Assembly: GCA_023634235.1 (NCBI GenBank)
Contig: JAMKCF010000008.1
Location: 21,322,500 to 21,386,499, forward strand
Source: Pisaster brevispinus
Taxonomy: Eukaryota; Echinodermata; Asteroidea; Forcipulatida; Asteriidae
Length of the DNA stretch: 64,000 nucleotides
Direction of reading: 5' to 3'
Shown: positions 43,984 to 53,037 of the stretch, piece after piece
Layout of the letters: every line of letters starts with the position of its first letter
Position numbering within the stretch: position 1 is the stretch's first letter
The notes under the pieces: generated by a model
Told to the model about the DNA's origin: nothing
Databases searched by the model: none
Seen by the model: the letters and a program-made list of their open reading frames with translations, nothing else
Translations under genes and position numbers: made by a program

Positions 43984-45295
43984 ATCTCGCCCCCCAGAAA
44001 AGTCGGCCACTAGAAAGTCGCCCCCTAGCAAAGTCGTAAAATGATAGAGTCGCCCACCGAAAAAGTCGCCCCCCTACTTTATTGGGGTAATTTGGGTTTG
44101 AACAAAGAAAAATTGACTGGAGCGGGACTTGAACCAACGACCTCCGGATTAACTACCGGCACTCTACCAACTGAGCTATCCAGTCATATGTTGGCGGTCT
44201 CCCTATAAGTCAATATCTTTGTTCGGGGGTGCCAGTCAGAAGCCATTCAACTGTTAGCTGCCGTGCAGCCAGGGATCACACTCAAGTTTATGATACAACC
44301 TGGGAAGCGGCACCCATGATGGGATCACCTTAAGGGGATGCGACTTTTTGATAATAAATATCAAGTAATAAGCCACAATGTTTTGGGGTGATAGGAAATG
44401 TGTATTTACTTTATTTACTTCTTTTGTTGTTTTCAGTCATCTTTCCAAGGAGTCCTGAAAGTACTTGTTGCCAGAACTAAGGGCCTTTGCTTTTGCATCC
44501 CCAAATTTTGTGTGATTGGCAGAAAGAAACGCCTCGCCCTATTGGCTAAAAATTGCTCAATTCATTGCACTGATTGAGTGGTGGCCTTCAACAACCAGTT
44601 GACAAGACTTGACAAGCCATGCATACAGAGAACAGACAGCTGAACAGATTGTTTCACTTATCAGAGGGTTAGATCTGTGTAGCTCTGTGCTTATGTGCAC
44701 TGGTATACCAGATTTTGTGTACATTTGTATGCAAGGAAAACATTTCACAGCCCATAATTTTTTTTTTACACAACTCTGGAAACTAACCCCCCCCCCCCAT
44801 CTAAGATATGTGGAATGGACCTGTTTAGGATCTCCTGGATGATGAAGTCCTTCGGGGCTGTTAAAGTGATAAAAAACAAGAAACATTAAAATTTTACCAT
44901 CCAACGCTGGTAGACCCCCTCCCACAAAGGTTGCAATAAAATGTATTACTTGGTTTTGGTGTACGTTCATGGAACATAGTTTGTGTTTAAAATTTCATTA
45001 AATTTTGTACCTTTTTTTAAACTTGTTTATTATTTACTTTTAATTAAGGGTAGGCACCCCATTGTTTTTTACCAACTTGTTAACAACTCTAGCAGATTAA
45101 ACTTGGAGCCTCTCTTGGAAGCTAAAGCAAAAGCCTTCATGAAAGACTCGAAACAAAAGTTGAAACGTCAGGCCTAAAAAAAAAAATTGCATAGTCACTT
45201 TGTAAAATGACTTTATTACTCAAACTTTAACACGGGGCAGCTTTGTCGGGGGCGACTCTGTCGTCAGGGGGTGGCTTTGCTAGGGGCAACTTAGG
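43984..45295. mobile_element. Element bounded by inverted AAGTCGCCCCC clusters
   Basis: The left side repeats AAAGTCGCCCCCTAGC-like words four times (43,990-44,075); the right side has the complements GTCGGGGGCGACTCTGTCG and GGCTTTGCTAGGGGCAACTT (45,240-45,290). This is about 1.3 kb with clustered subterminal inverted repeats and no transposase frame. A T1 repeat (44,095-44,345) is nested within. Confidence 0.5.
44095..44345 (-). mobile_element. tRNA-like repeat T1, best copy
   Basis: The reverse strand carries GACTGGATAGCTCAGTTGGT, AGAGTGCCGGTAGTTAATCC, GGAGGTCGTTGGTTCAAGTC and CCGCTCCAGTC. Acceptor, D and T arms pair as in a tRNA, with A and B boxes. The anticodon arm pairs badly, so it is unlikely to be a functional tRNA gene. 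The constant flanks (GGGAGACCGCCAACAT before, TTTTTCTTTGTTCAAACCCA after) recur in other copies, marking a SINE-like family. Confidence 0.7.
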
Positions 45296-45535
45296 CCATA
45301 GCTACCTAATGTCATGAACATTTGACGTCCACTGTTCAGTCATTAATTGCAAGTATATCTCTTCAACAAATTTTTGACATCTTCCATCGAACTACCGAAG
45401 TTGTTAAAAACATTTTTAAAGGAGTACAGCGCCCCAGTAAGCCGGCCCGGTATGCCTGGGGTCTTTTTTTAAATACTTATTACTATTTTAGAATTTTTAT
45501 ATAATTATAATAAAAGTGAAAGCTGGTTAAAAACG

Positions 45536-46875
45536 TGTGAGGAGCCCTACTTGTGCATTCTGTTGTTTTTCAATGTTATTAATGTTTTTTACCTTCTTGA
45601 TTGAATAACTGACTGTTTTTGCTGTAGCATAATGTATTGTCTCTTTATAGTGCATCATATTGATGCAGTCACTAATCACATGTTGATGAGTGGTGGCGCT
45701 CTTTGTTTTTAACCACTCTTGTGTGACCTCCTGGCCTATTGACCTACTTGTGCCAAAGGTCACCACTCCTGCACAATCTTTAACAGGTAAGATTCACCCA
45801 ATTTTTAGTAGGATTTCTATCCCTAAATATCATTAATCAACCAGAGTAGTGGGGACCCATCCTTTACTTTAATAATTCTTGAAATGTCATAGATCATTGC
45901 CATTATAATTTGTATTTTTATGCTCTTAAGAAAAAGGGTGATTTTTAAGTAACAAAAGTTAGGAAAAGTGAAAGTTATTCTTGTATTGTTAATGAATAGG
46001 CATTGTGTAATTAACACATGGTTGTGGTCATGTATGAGCCAAGTTAGAATATGCACATGAGCCCATTGGGACTATGCATAGTAATTTAGGGAGAAGTTAA
46101 GTCAAAGTTTGCTAATGAAAGATATTAGAGATTATTAGTAACTAAGGTGGCTTTGTCATACCTTTAGTTATTACTGGCAACATTTGGGTATTGGGGTATG
46201 AGTGTGAATAATAGTTGTGTGTGTGTGTTTCCAGGACGTGTGTAAGTTAAGTTAGCGCTAACGATGTATGCTAGTGAGCTCATGCCCTTTTGTCATCTGT
46301 TGTTGGGTTTCTATCGGTGTGACATTGTCACAACAGTATTGACAGATGTGTAGATTCAAAGTTATGAATATGATTTGCTATTTTATGATTAAAAGTGCTT
46401 AGAATTGAATGAGGTAGTTTGAGTGAGGAAACAGACTACACAGAATCAAAATGTAACGATTGGATTTAGTTCACACTTTTGAGTGAAGAGACCTAGATAT
46501 CTAAGGTGTTAACTTGATTGATTATTGGCAGTGGCTTTAACTAGACTTGAGTATTAATCTATATGTGATAGGGCCATGCACATCCGACTTTAACCGTTTG
46601 TATTTTCAAATGGAGTTTAGGAATTACTCCCGATCAAGGTAGTTTATTGTTTACTCCATTTTTCATGGTAACTATGTACTGTATACTAAATCATCTTTTT
46701 TGTGTTATTTTATACCACTCCTGCACAATCTTTAACAGGCTTGTGCAGGATATAGGTCCCTCGTGCTGTATCCACAATAAAACAGTTTAAGCTAAGAGAC
46801 AAATCAATGAGCCATCCGCCTTAAAATTCGAACCTGCGTCCAACTAAATATAGTAGTGCCCTCGGCCCCCTTACA
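45536..46875 (+). repeat. Gypsy 5' LTR
   Basis: 1,340 bp, TG...CA ends. It contains a 26-bp direct repeat (45,762-45,787 and 46,714-46,739), a hairpin CCTGCACAA...TTGTGCAGG (46,720-46,749) and AATAAA at 46,776-46,781. Promoter elements were not assigned. Confidence 0.95.
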
Positions 46876-46880
46876 TCTTT

Positions 46881-46898
46881 TGGCGTAGTCGGCAGGAT
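46881..46898 (+). promoter_or_regulatory. Primer binding site, tRNA-Ser type
   Basis: TGGCGTAGTCGGCAGGAT, starting five bases after the LTR, is complementary to the 3' end (including CCA) of animal tRNA-Ser(AGA/TGA) as I recall its sequence (...CTGCCGACTACG-CCA). It would prime minus-strand DNA synthesis. Confidence 0.7.
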
Positions 46899-46991
46899 TT
46901 TGAGGAAACGTCATCGGTGGCCATTGTTTTGTCTCTTAGTCTTAGTTCTTCTTCAAGCCGAGGTTGACACACCAATACCCAAATACCACAG

Positions 46992-48446
46992 ATGGCTTCG
47001 TACGTCAGAGTGAGAGGAACGGGATCAGTTACCATCCATCGGTTCCCACTTGACACTCCTGACGGCCCTCTTCGTCTTGCTGTTCTACAAACTCAGTACC
47101 CAAGCGCCAGAGGTTTACTCTACCCAGATGGGGATGGTGAAATTGTAGTCCCTTGCCAAAAAGACATCATCAAGCCACCAGTCAAAGAAGGATGGGGAGA
47201 TCAGATATACACCCCTCTCATCCCTGAAGCTGCACAGTCAACTGGCATCCCTGAGCAGCTAGCTAAGCTTCTTGCAGCGAGACCACAATCTCAGCTCGTG
47301 ATGGCACCAGAGCGGAAGATCAGTACCTTTGAGGGCAAGGTTGGTGAGGTCAGGGATTTTGTTACCTCCATGAGAAACGCTTTCAAGAGGTATTCCATTC
47401 CAGAGGATCAACAAGGGGCGTTCCTACTGGACTACCTTCGGGGAGTGCCGAAAGCAGAGGTAAAAGCGCTGCTTTCCGAAGATAAGAAAGTAAACGACAT
47501 CCTGTCCTATCTGCTAAAATCGTACAGTGACACACTGGCGGTAGGAGAACTGCAGCGAATGTTCCTCGAGAGACGACAGAAGCCAGGGGAGACAATTAGG
47601 GACTATGCAGCTGACCTGGAAAAGAGATTTCTCCGTCTGATCCGGATGGACTCCAAGCTGTACGCCAAGCCCAACTCTACCCTGGCGGAGCAATTCATTG
47701 AGGGCATCGAGGACAGATACCTGCGAAACTCCTGCCGTGACCAGTTTGAGCAGGGACTGATGAATGACTTTAGAGAGTTGCGGGAGTACGCCATCAAGCG
47801 TCAGGGCAGAGAGGAGGCCAGATTAAAGTCAACTGGTGTCCTTAATGCTGCCATCCAATATCCAGGAACCTACCGCTCCACTGACTCTCCAGATCGACGT
47901 GTCCAAAATGAAATGATGTCGGCCTTCAAGGAAATGACGAGCCAGGTGGTGAGTGCTGTGCGTGAGATCGTCCAATCTCCTTCAAACCATTCCCCTGTGA
48001 CACAGATGAACCGTCCTTCCTATGCTCGAGATAGACCCCGCGGTTGTTTCCGCTGCGGAGAACTGGGACACATCGCACGCAATTGCAGAAATATTCCCCC
48101 CAATGGTCCAATCGGGGCCAACAATTTCGAAGAGAACCGCACACTGATTTCTACCACCAGCAATACGCTAGACCAGGTGCACGGTACAACATGGGGGCTC
48201 CCAATCTTCAACAGATGTCAAGCTGCAGCCAATTCACCCAGCAACATACTCGGAATTCTGATGGGCCCCAAATTTCGACTGCAGCACCAAGCAACCCTCA
48301 GAACCCATTCCAGGAGATGCCCATTAGTGAACAGAGACAGACGCCCCAGATCACAACCCCGAGCCAGGGAAACTTACCCCCTCTTATGTAGTGAGCCGTA
48401 CTGCGGAGGTAAAAGTCGAAGGCTCAGCAGATGTGAGAAAAGGTGA
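46992..48446 (+). CDS. gag: Gypsy gag
   Basis: The frame begins ATGGCTTCGTACGTC about 100 bases after the primer site. Residues about 115-270 hold a Retrotrans_gag-like helical region (FLLDYLRGVPKAEVKALL, then RDYAADLEKRFLRL). A CCHC zinc knuckle follows (CFRCGELGHIARNC; C352, C355, H360, C365), for RNA packaging. After the knuckle this frame turns Arg-rich and unlike gag, while the frame one base back (48,044-48,391) gives a Gln/Pro/Asn-rich tail ending QGNLPPLM. So the true tail may use that frame, through a shift or an indel. Structural protein of the cytoplasmic particle. Confidence 0.85.
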   Translation: MASYVRVRGTGSVTIHRFPLDTPDGPLRLAVLQTQYPSARGLLYPDGDGEIVVPCQKDIIKPPVKEGWGDQIYTPLIPEAAQSTGIPEQLAKLLAARPQSQLVMAPERKISTFEGKVGEVRDFVTSMRNAFKRYSIPEDQQGAFLLDYLRGVPKAEVKALLSEDKKVNDILSYLLKSYSDTLAVGELQRMFLERRQKPGETIRDYAADLEKRFLRLIRMDSKLYAKPNSTLAEQFIEGIEDRYLRNSCRDQFEQGLMNDFRELREYAIKRQGREEARLKSTGVLNAAIQYPGTYRSTDSPDRRVQNEMMSAFKEMTSQVVSAVREIVQSPSNHSPVTQMNRPSYARDRPRGCFRCGELGHIARNCRNIPPNGPIGANNFEENRTLISTTSNTLDQVHGTTWGLPIFNRCQAAANSPSNILGILMGPKFRLQHQATLRTHSRRCPLVNRDRRPRSQPRARETYPLLCSEPYCGGKSRRLSRCEKR

Positions 48447-51400
48447 TTTTATTTCAAAGACGGTGGGTGAGTGTTTTTCAGTTGGTGTTAGATTTAGAGA
48501 TGTTCCAGTCAGGTGTTTACTCGACCCGGGTTCACAAGTCACTACCGTCGGGGAACAATTTTTCTATGAGTGTTTGGAACCACAAGGGTTTCGGCTACAT
48601 GACATCCCAACCTCATTTTCCCTAGTATCTGCGAGTGGTGCCCCTATCCCCTACATTGGTTGTTTTGAGACTGACATCGCCGCCCTTGGACAGAGTGTTA
48701 AGTCCCGTATAGTCTTGGTAATCAAAGAACACTGTTCAGCATTGAAAACCTGGGCAAGTTCTGCTGTAACCGGAATCCTTGGAATGAATGTTCTTGCAGA
48801 GTGTTGGGACGTGCTTATAGGCGAAGCTGGGACACCCTTTATTACCAAGATTGACTGGCCTGCACCAGAACCAGCATGGCAGAAAGCACTACATGCAGTA
48901 GGAGAAAAGCTACGTTTTGGTGGGGACCACGGAAGAGTTGGAAAGGCGCGTCTCCAGAAACAGCAACAAATTGTTTTATCAGCTCATCAAGCAGTTGTGG
49001 TGCAAGCAAATGGACATTGTGGCCCGGATACCGACCCCTACGATGCCTTGCTTGAGCCGAGCAGAGACCATGGTATTCCCTCAGGCGTTCATGTTCCCCA
49101 ATGTTTTGTCACCGTGAAGGATGGCCAATTTCCGCTTGTACTTTACAACGAGACGGATGCAGAAATAGTTGTACCAGATCAAGCTGAGCTAGGCACACTA
49201 TACTTGGGTGCCCCGACGAGTCCAGAAGAGCCAGATCACGACACTAATCTATGTCAATCTCCCCTTGATGCTTCCATGAATGATTTCCCTGCTGGGGTTG
49301 CTTCCATCAGTCTTGACGAGGACCCTTATCCCCTTCCTATCCCGGTTGATGTTGATCCAGCTTTGATGAATGCTGAACGTCATAACAAGCTCTGCACGCT
49401 CCTACGAACCCACAAAGCTGCGTTCTCATCTGACAGTCAGGACTTCGGTTTTACGAACACAGTATCACATAGTATCGACACAGGCGGTTCACACCCTATC
49501 AGACAGCGTCACCGACCCCTTCCGCCATCTCAATATCAAGCTGTACGTGATCACATCCAAGGTCTACTGGAGAAGGGTGTTGTCCAGGAGAGCTCGAGTC
49601 CATGGGCCTCTCCAGTTGTAGTGGTGCAGAAAAAGGACAAGTCCATCCGATTGTGTGTAGATTATCGATTGTTGAACCGAACTACTCATCGTGACTCATT
49701 TCCCCTTCCCCGAATTGAGGAGTCCCTTCAGGCACTCGGAGGAGCAAAATACTTTAGTGTGCTTGACTTGACCAGCGGCTACTATCAAGTAGCAGTAGAT
49801 CCGGCTGATGTTGAGAAGACAGCTTTTGTTGTTCCTTTTGGTCTTTACGAATACACACGTCTTCCATTCGGACTCTCCAATGCACCGGCCACATTTCAAA
49901 GACTGATGCAGCGATGCCTTGGAGACAAGTGTTTTGAGAGTGTTCTGATTTACTTAGATGACATTATTGTCTACTCCAGCGACTTTGACACACATTTGTC
50001 ACACCTGAAGGAAGTATTCACACGACTCCAAACCCATGGGCTGAAACTCAAGCCGGCAAAATGCCATCTTCTTCAAAGTAAAGTCTGCTACTTGGGACAT
50101 ATGGTTTCGAATGAAGGTGTAGCAGTTAACCCGGAGAAAATTTCTGTGGTACAGAGTTGGCCAGAACCCACAACTGTTCGAGAAGTGAGGGCTTTCCTTG
50201 GCTTTACTGGGTTTTTCAGAAGATTTATCCGTGGATATGCAACCATTGCCTCCCCTCTCTTCAGACATCTACAATGTAAACCAGGTGGTAGACGAAAGGG
50301 AGGTAAACCACCAGGGACCAAGATAACACTAGATGCTGAGGATCGGACTGCCTTTTCAACTCTCATAGGCTGTCTTACGAAGGCACCAGTTCTGGCATAT
50401 GCTGACTTTTCCAGACCTTTCCGAGTCGAAACAGATGCAAGTGGTACTGGCCTCGGTGCAGTATTGTTCCAGTCTGACAATGAGGGTGCCAACCATGTCA
50501 TTGCGTACGCTTCCCGCACACTGAAACCTGCTGAGCGGTCAGGTCGATACAGCGCTTTCAAACTTGAGTTATTAGCAATCAAGTGGGCAGTGACAGAAGT
50601 CTTCAAAGACTACCTCATGGGACATAAGTGTACCATCGTGACTGATCACCATCCATTGAAGTACATTGATACCGCCAACCTGGGCTGCACAGAAATGAAA
50701 TGGGTCCAACAGCTTAGTTCCTTTGAGTACGAGCTCCAATATAGACCTGGTAAGTCCAACCAAGCATCAGATGCCTTATCGCGAAAGGACGGAGTGGAAC
50801 ACCCTACTGGCACAGTGGTGTCATCAAGCTCTATCAAAGCCTGTGTTTCGACCTTCACAGATGGTACGGAGCTACCCCCTGCATTCTGTCATCATATAGA
50901 AGCCTGTCGTACAGGTGGGTTTTGTCACTTACCTGGATACACCAATCAAGAGATTGCAGAGGAACAACAATCGGACCCAACATTAGGCAGAGTCATGGAG
51001 TTTGTTACAAGAAAACAACAACCATCAAGAGAGGAACGAGCAGACTGTTCACATGAAGTGTTGCGACTCCTACGAGATTGGGAACGGCTCTCTCTTCAGG
51101 ATAACTGCCTCTATCGTAGAGTTATTTCTCCATCTAATAAGCAAACACACCATCAGTTGTTACTCCCAGTTCTTCTTCGTGATCAGATCCTGACCAAATT
51201 CCATGATGAGGCTGGACATTTTGGTCCTAAGCGTACGTTCAAGTTCATCTGGCCGAGATTTTACTGGCATGGCATGAATGATACTGTTAAGCAGTGGTGC
51301 ACCAGCTGCAAACGATGTGCTGTGAGCAAGCCCCCTGTCAGGCGCACCAAGCCTCCCTTTGGTTCGATAACAGCGACAGCCCCAATGGAAACACTTGCCA

Positions 51401-52476
51401 TGGATTACACAGTCCTTGAGCCATCAAGTGATGGGATTGAGAATGTTCTGGTGGTTACCGATGTGTTTTCCAAGTATGCTTGGGCAATTCCGACCAGAGA
51501 CCAAAAGGCATCCACTGTTGCAAAAGCCCTTGTCAAGCATGTCTTCATCCCATATGGCTGTCCACTGGGGTTACACTCCGATAACGGTAGGAATTTCGAA
51601 TCCCAGATAGTCTCCGAGCTGTGCAAATTGTATGGGATTCAAAGGAGCCACACCACCCCATATCATCCATCTGGCAACGGTCAATGTGAACGTTTCAACA
51701 GAACTCTGCACAACATGCTTGGGGCCTTACCAAGTAAGAAGAAGACAAGATGGACACAATATCTACCGGACCTAGTCTTTGCGTACAATAGCTCGGAGCA
51801 TTCTACTACTGGGGTGGACCCATTCTTCCTCATGTATGGCAGAAATGCTCGCTTCCCACACAGTCCACTCTTAGGCGGGGAAGCCCGTCATTCCAAATCC
51901 AGAGATGTTGGCTCATACATGAAGGAACACCAGCGTACCCTCAAGACCGCACGGAAGATTGCAACTCTCCAAACTGACAAGGCTGTGGCTGCCCGGAAAG
52001 CTTTAAGGGCAGGGAAGGTGTTTGAGAAACCCCTTGGCATTGGGCAGTACATCCTCATCCGCTGCAGATCCCACAAGGGCAGAGCAAAAATTCAAGATTT
52101 CTGGGAAGAGGATCCTTACATGATCATCAAGCAACCTTTTGAGGGACAACCGGTCTATGTTGTTAAAAATCGTCATGGCAAAGAAAAGGTTCTTCATCGA
52201 AACGAGTTGAAACTCTGTCCATGGCTACCGGAAAATCTCCCTCCATCAACTGAATCAAGTAGCAGCATTGACTCTTCTTCAAGCGGAGACGGTTCTTCTT
52301 CGCCCCCAAGGGGGTACTCTTTCCACCAGGTTCCTGCACCTCCTGATCTGTGTGAAGACATCCCCACCCCCAACATCGCTGATGGTGCCCCCTGCAGAGG
52401 AGACGAGGAGGAACCCCAACATCGCTACCCTGTGAGACCAAACCGCAGTAAGCCACCGGAGCGGCTTACCCTCTAA
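48391..52476 (+). CDS. pol: Gypsy pol: protease, RT, RNase H, integrase
   Basis: 1,361 codons, uninterrupted. The frame is open from 48,331, and the codon at 48,391 is GTG, so pol is probably made by frameshifting from gag. Protease active site DPGS at residues 45-48 (most retropepsins have D-T/S-G). Reverse transcriptase about 390-560, with motif A Asp at 459 and YLDD at 521-524. RNase H with ETDASG near 682. Integrase HHCC zinc finger (H938, C973, C976) and catalytic D1005, D1064, E1100, the last two 35 residues apart. A GPY/F-like region precedes a Ser- and Pro-rich tail from about 1,290. No chromodomain was recognised. All key catalytic residues are present, so it may be active. Confidence 0.95.
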   Translation: MSRTAEVKVEGSADVRKGDFISKTVGECFSVGVRFRDVPVRCLLDPGSQVTTVGEQFFYECLEPQGFRLHDIPTSFSLVSASGAPIPYIGCFETDIAALGQSVKSRIVLVIKEHCSALKTWASSAVTGILGMNVLAECWDVLIGEAGTPFITKIDWPAPEPAWQKALHAVGEKLRFGGDHGRVGKARLQKQQQIVLSAHQAVVVQANGHCGPDTDPYDALLEPSRDHGIPSGVHVPQCFVTVKDGQFPLVLYNETDAEIVVPDQAELGTLYLGAPTSPEEPDHDTNLCQSPLDASMNDFPAGVASISLDEDPYPLPIPVDVDPALMNAERHNKLCTLLRTHKAAFSSDSQDFGFTNTVSHSIDTGGSHPIRQRHRPLPPSQYQAVRDHIQGLLEKGVVQESSSPWASPVVVVQKKDKSIRLCVDYRLLNRTTHRDSFPLPRIEESLQALGGAKYFSVLDLTSGYYQVAVDPADVEKTAFVVPFGLYEYTRLPFGLSNAPATFQRLMQRCLGDKCFESVLIYLDDIIVYSSDFDTHLSHLKEVFTRLQTHGLKLKPAKCHLLQSKVCYLGHMVSNEGVAVNPEKISVVQSWPEPTTVREVRAFLGFTGFFRRFIRGYATIASPLFRHLQCKPGGRRKGGKPPGTKITLDAEDRTAFSTLIGCLTKAPVLAYADFSRPFRVETDASGTGLGAVLFQSDNEGANHVIAYASRTLKPAERSGRYSAFKLELLAIKWAVTEVFKDYLMGHKCTIVTDHHPLKYIDTANLGCTEMKWVQQLSSFEYELQYRPGKSNQASDALSRKDGVEHPTGTVVSSSSIKACVSTFTDGTELPPAFCHHIEACRTGGFCHLPGYTNQEIAEEQQSDPTLGRVMEFVTRKQQPSREERADCSHEVLRLLRDWERLSLQDNCLYRRVISPSNKQTHHQLLLPVLLRDQILTKFHDEAGHFGPKRTFKFIWPRFYWHGMNDTVKQWCTSCKRCAVSKPPVRRTKPPFGSITATAPMETLAMDYTVLEPSSDGIENVLVVTDVFSKYAWAIPTRDQKASTVAKALVKHVFIPYGCPLGLHSDNGRNFESQIVSELCKLYGIQRSHTTPYHPSGNGQCERFNRTLHNMLGALPSKKKTRWTQYLPDLVFAYNSSEHSTTGVDPFFLMYGRNARFPHSPLLGGEARHSKSRDVGSYMKEHQRTLKTARKIATLQTDKAVAARKALRAGKVFEKPLGIGQYILIRCRSHKGRAKIQDFWEEDPYMIIKQPFEGQPVYVVKNRHGKEKVLHRNELKLCPWLPENLPPSTESSSSIDSSSSGDGSSSPPRGYSFHQVPAPPDLCEDIPTPNIADGAPCRGDEEEPQHRYPVRPNRSKPPERLTL

Positions 52477-53023
52477 GGTGCGAGATTAAAATTATGACCA
52501 TGATTGCCACAGGCTCATCACTTGTTCCAAAAAAATGAATAATAGTATGATTAACCCAAATTTATCGCATTTCTCAATCTTTGAGGCAAACCCCCCAAAA
52601 ACTTGCTTGTACAGCTCATTCTGGGAACCAACTTATTTTCAGATTGATGGTATTTTATGAATCTGTCGTTTTTGTCCAATCAGCATTGTTCCTGAGCTTG
52701 TACTTTGGTCACCAAATATACAAAATACATGCCCTAGGCAGCTGGGTAATTTTAATCTTGCATTCCCAGTAATTGTCTTGAACATATAGGACTTTTAGTA
52801 AAGCACTCACCAAAGAGTAATTGATTTGATTTTGCCAGTGCAACAAGAAGTGATATTGTACGTGGTGTGAATTATATTTTGTTGTTTTCATTCTCTGCAT
52901 TATATTTTATTTGATTGTATTAGCTTAGTAACTATGTTGTATTAACGTTTCAAGAGTGACGAAAACTTCTTTCACTTTTGAATACTTACACCATACCCCG
53001 AGTCATCAAGGGACGATGACTTC
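52477..53023 (+). other. Gypsy 3' non-coding region, no env
   Basis: About 550 bp between pol and the purine tract, AT-rich, with no envelope-like membrane protein frame. Confidence 0.7.
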
Positions 53024-53037
53024 TAGGCGGGGAAGGT
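53024..53037 (+). promoter_or_regulatory. Polypurine tract
   Basis: AGGCGGGGAAGGT directly precedes the 3' LTR and would prime plus-strand synthesis. It is interrupted by one C. Confidence 0.65.

Noticed and set aside
44106..44182. A tRNA-Asn(GTT) gene on the minus strand
   Set aside because: A and B boxes and acceptor pairing are present, but the anticodon stem does not pair and the same core with shared flanks recurs several times, so it is treated as a repeat.
52581..52772. Possible envelope-like small frame after Gypsy pol
   Set aside because: Only 63 codons, no signal peptide, glycosylation pattern or fusion-peptide-like segment.
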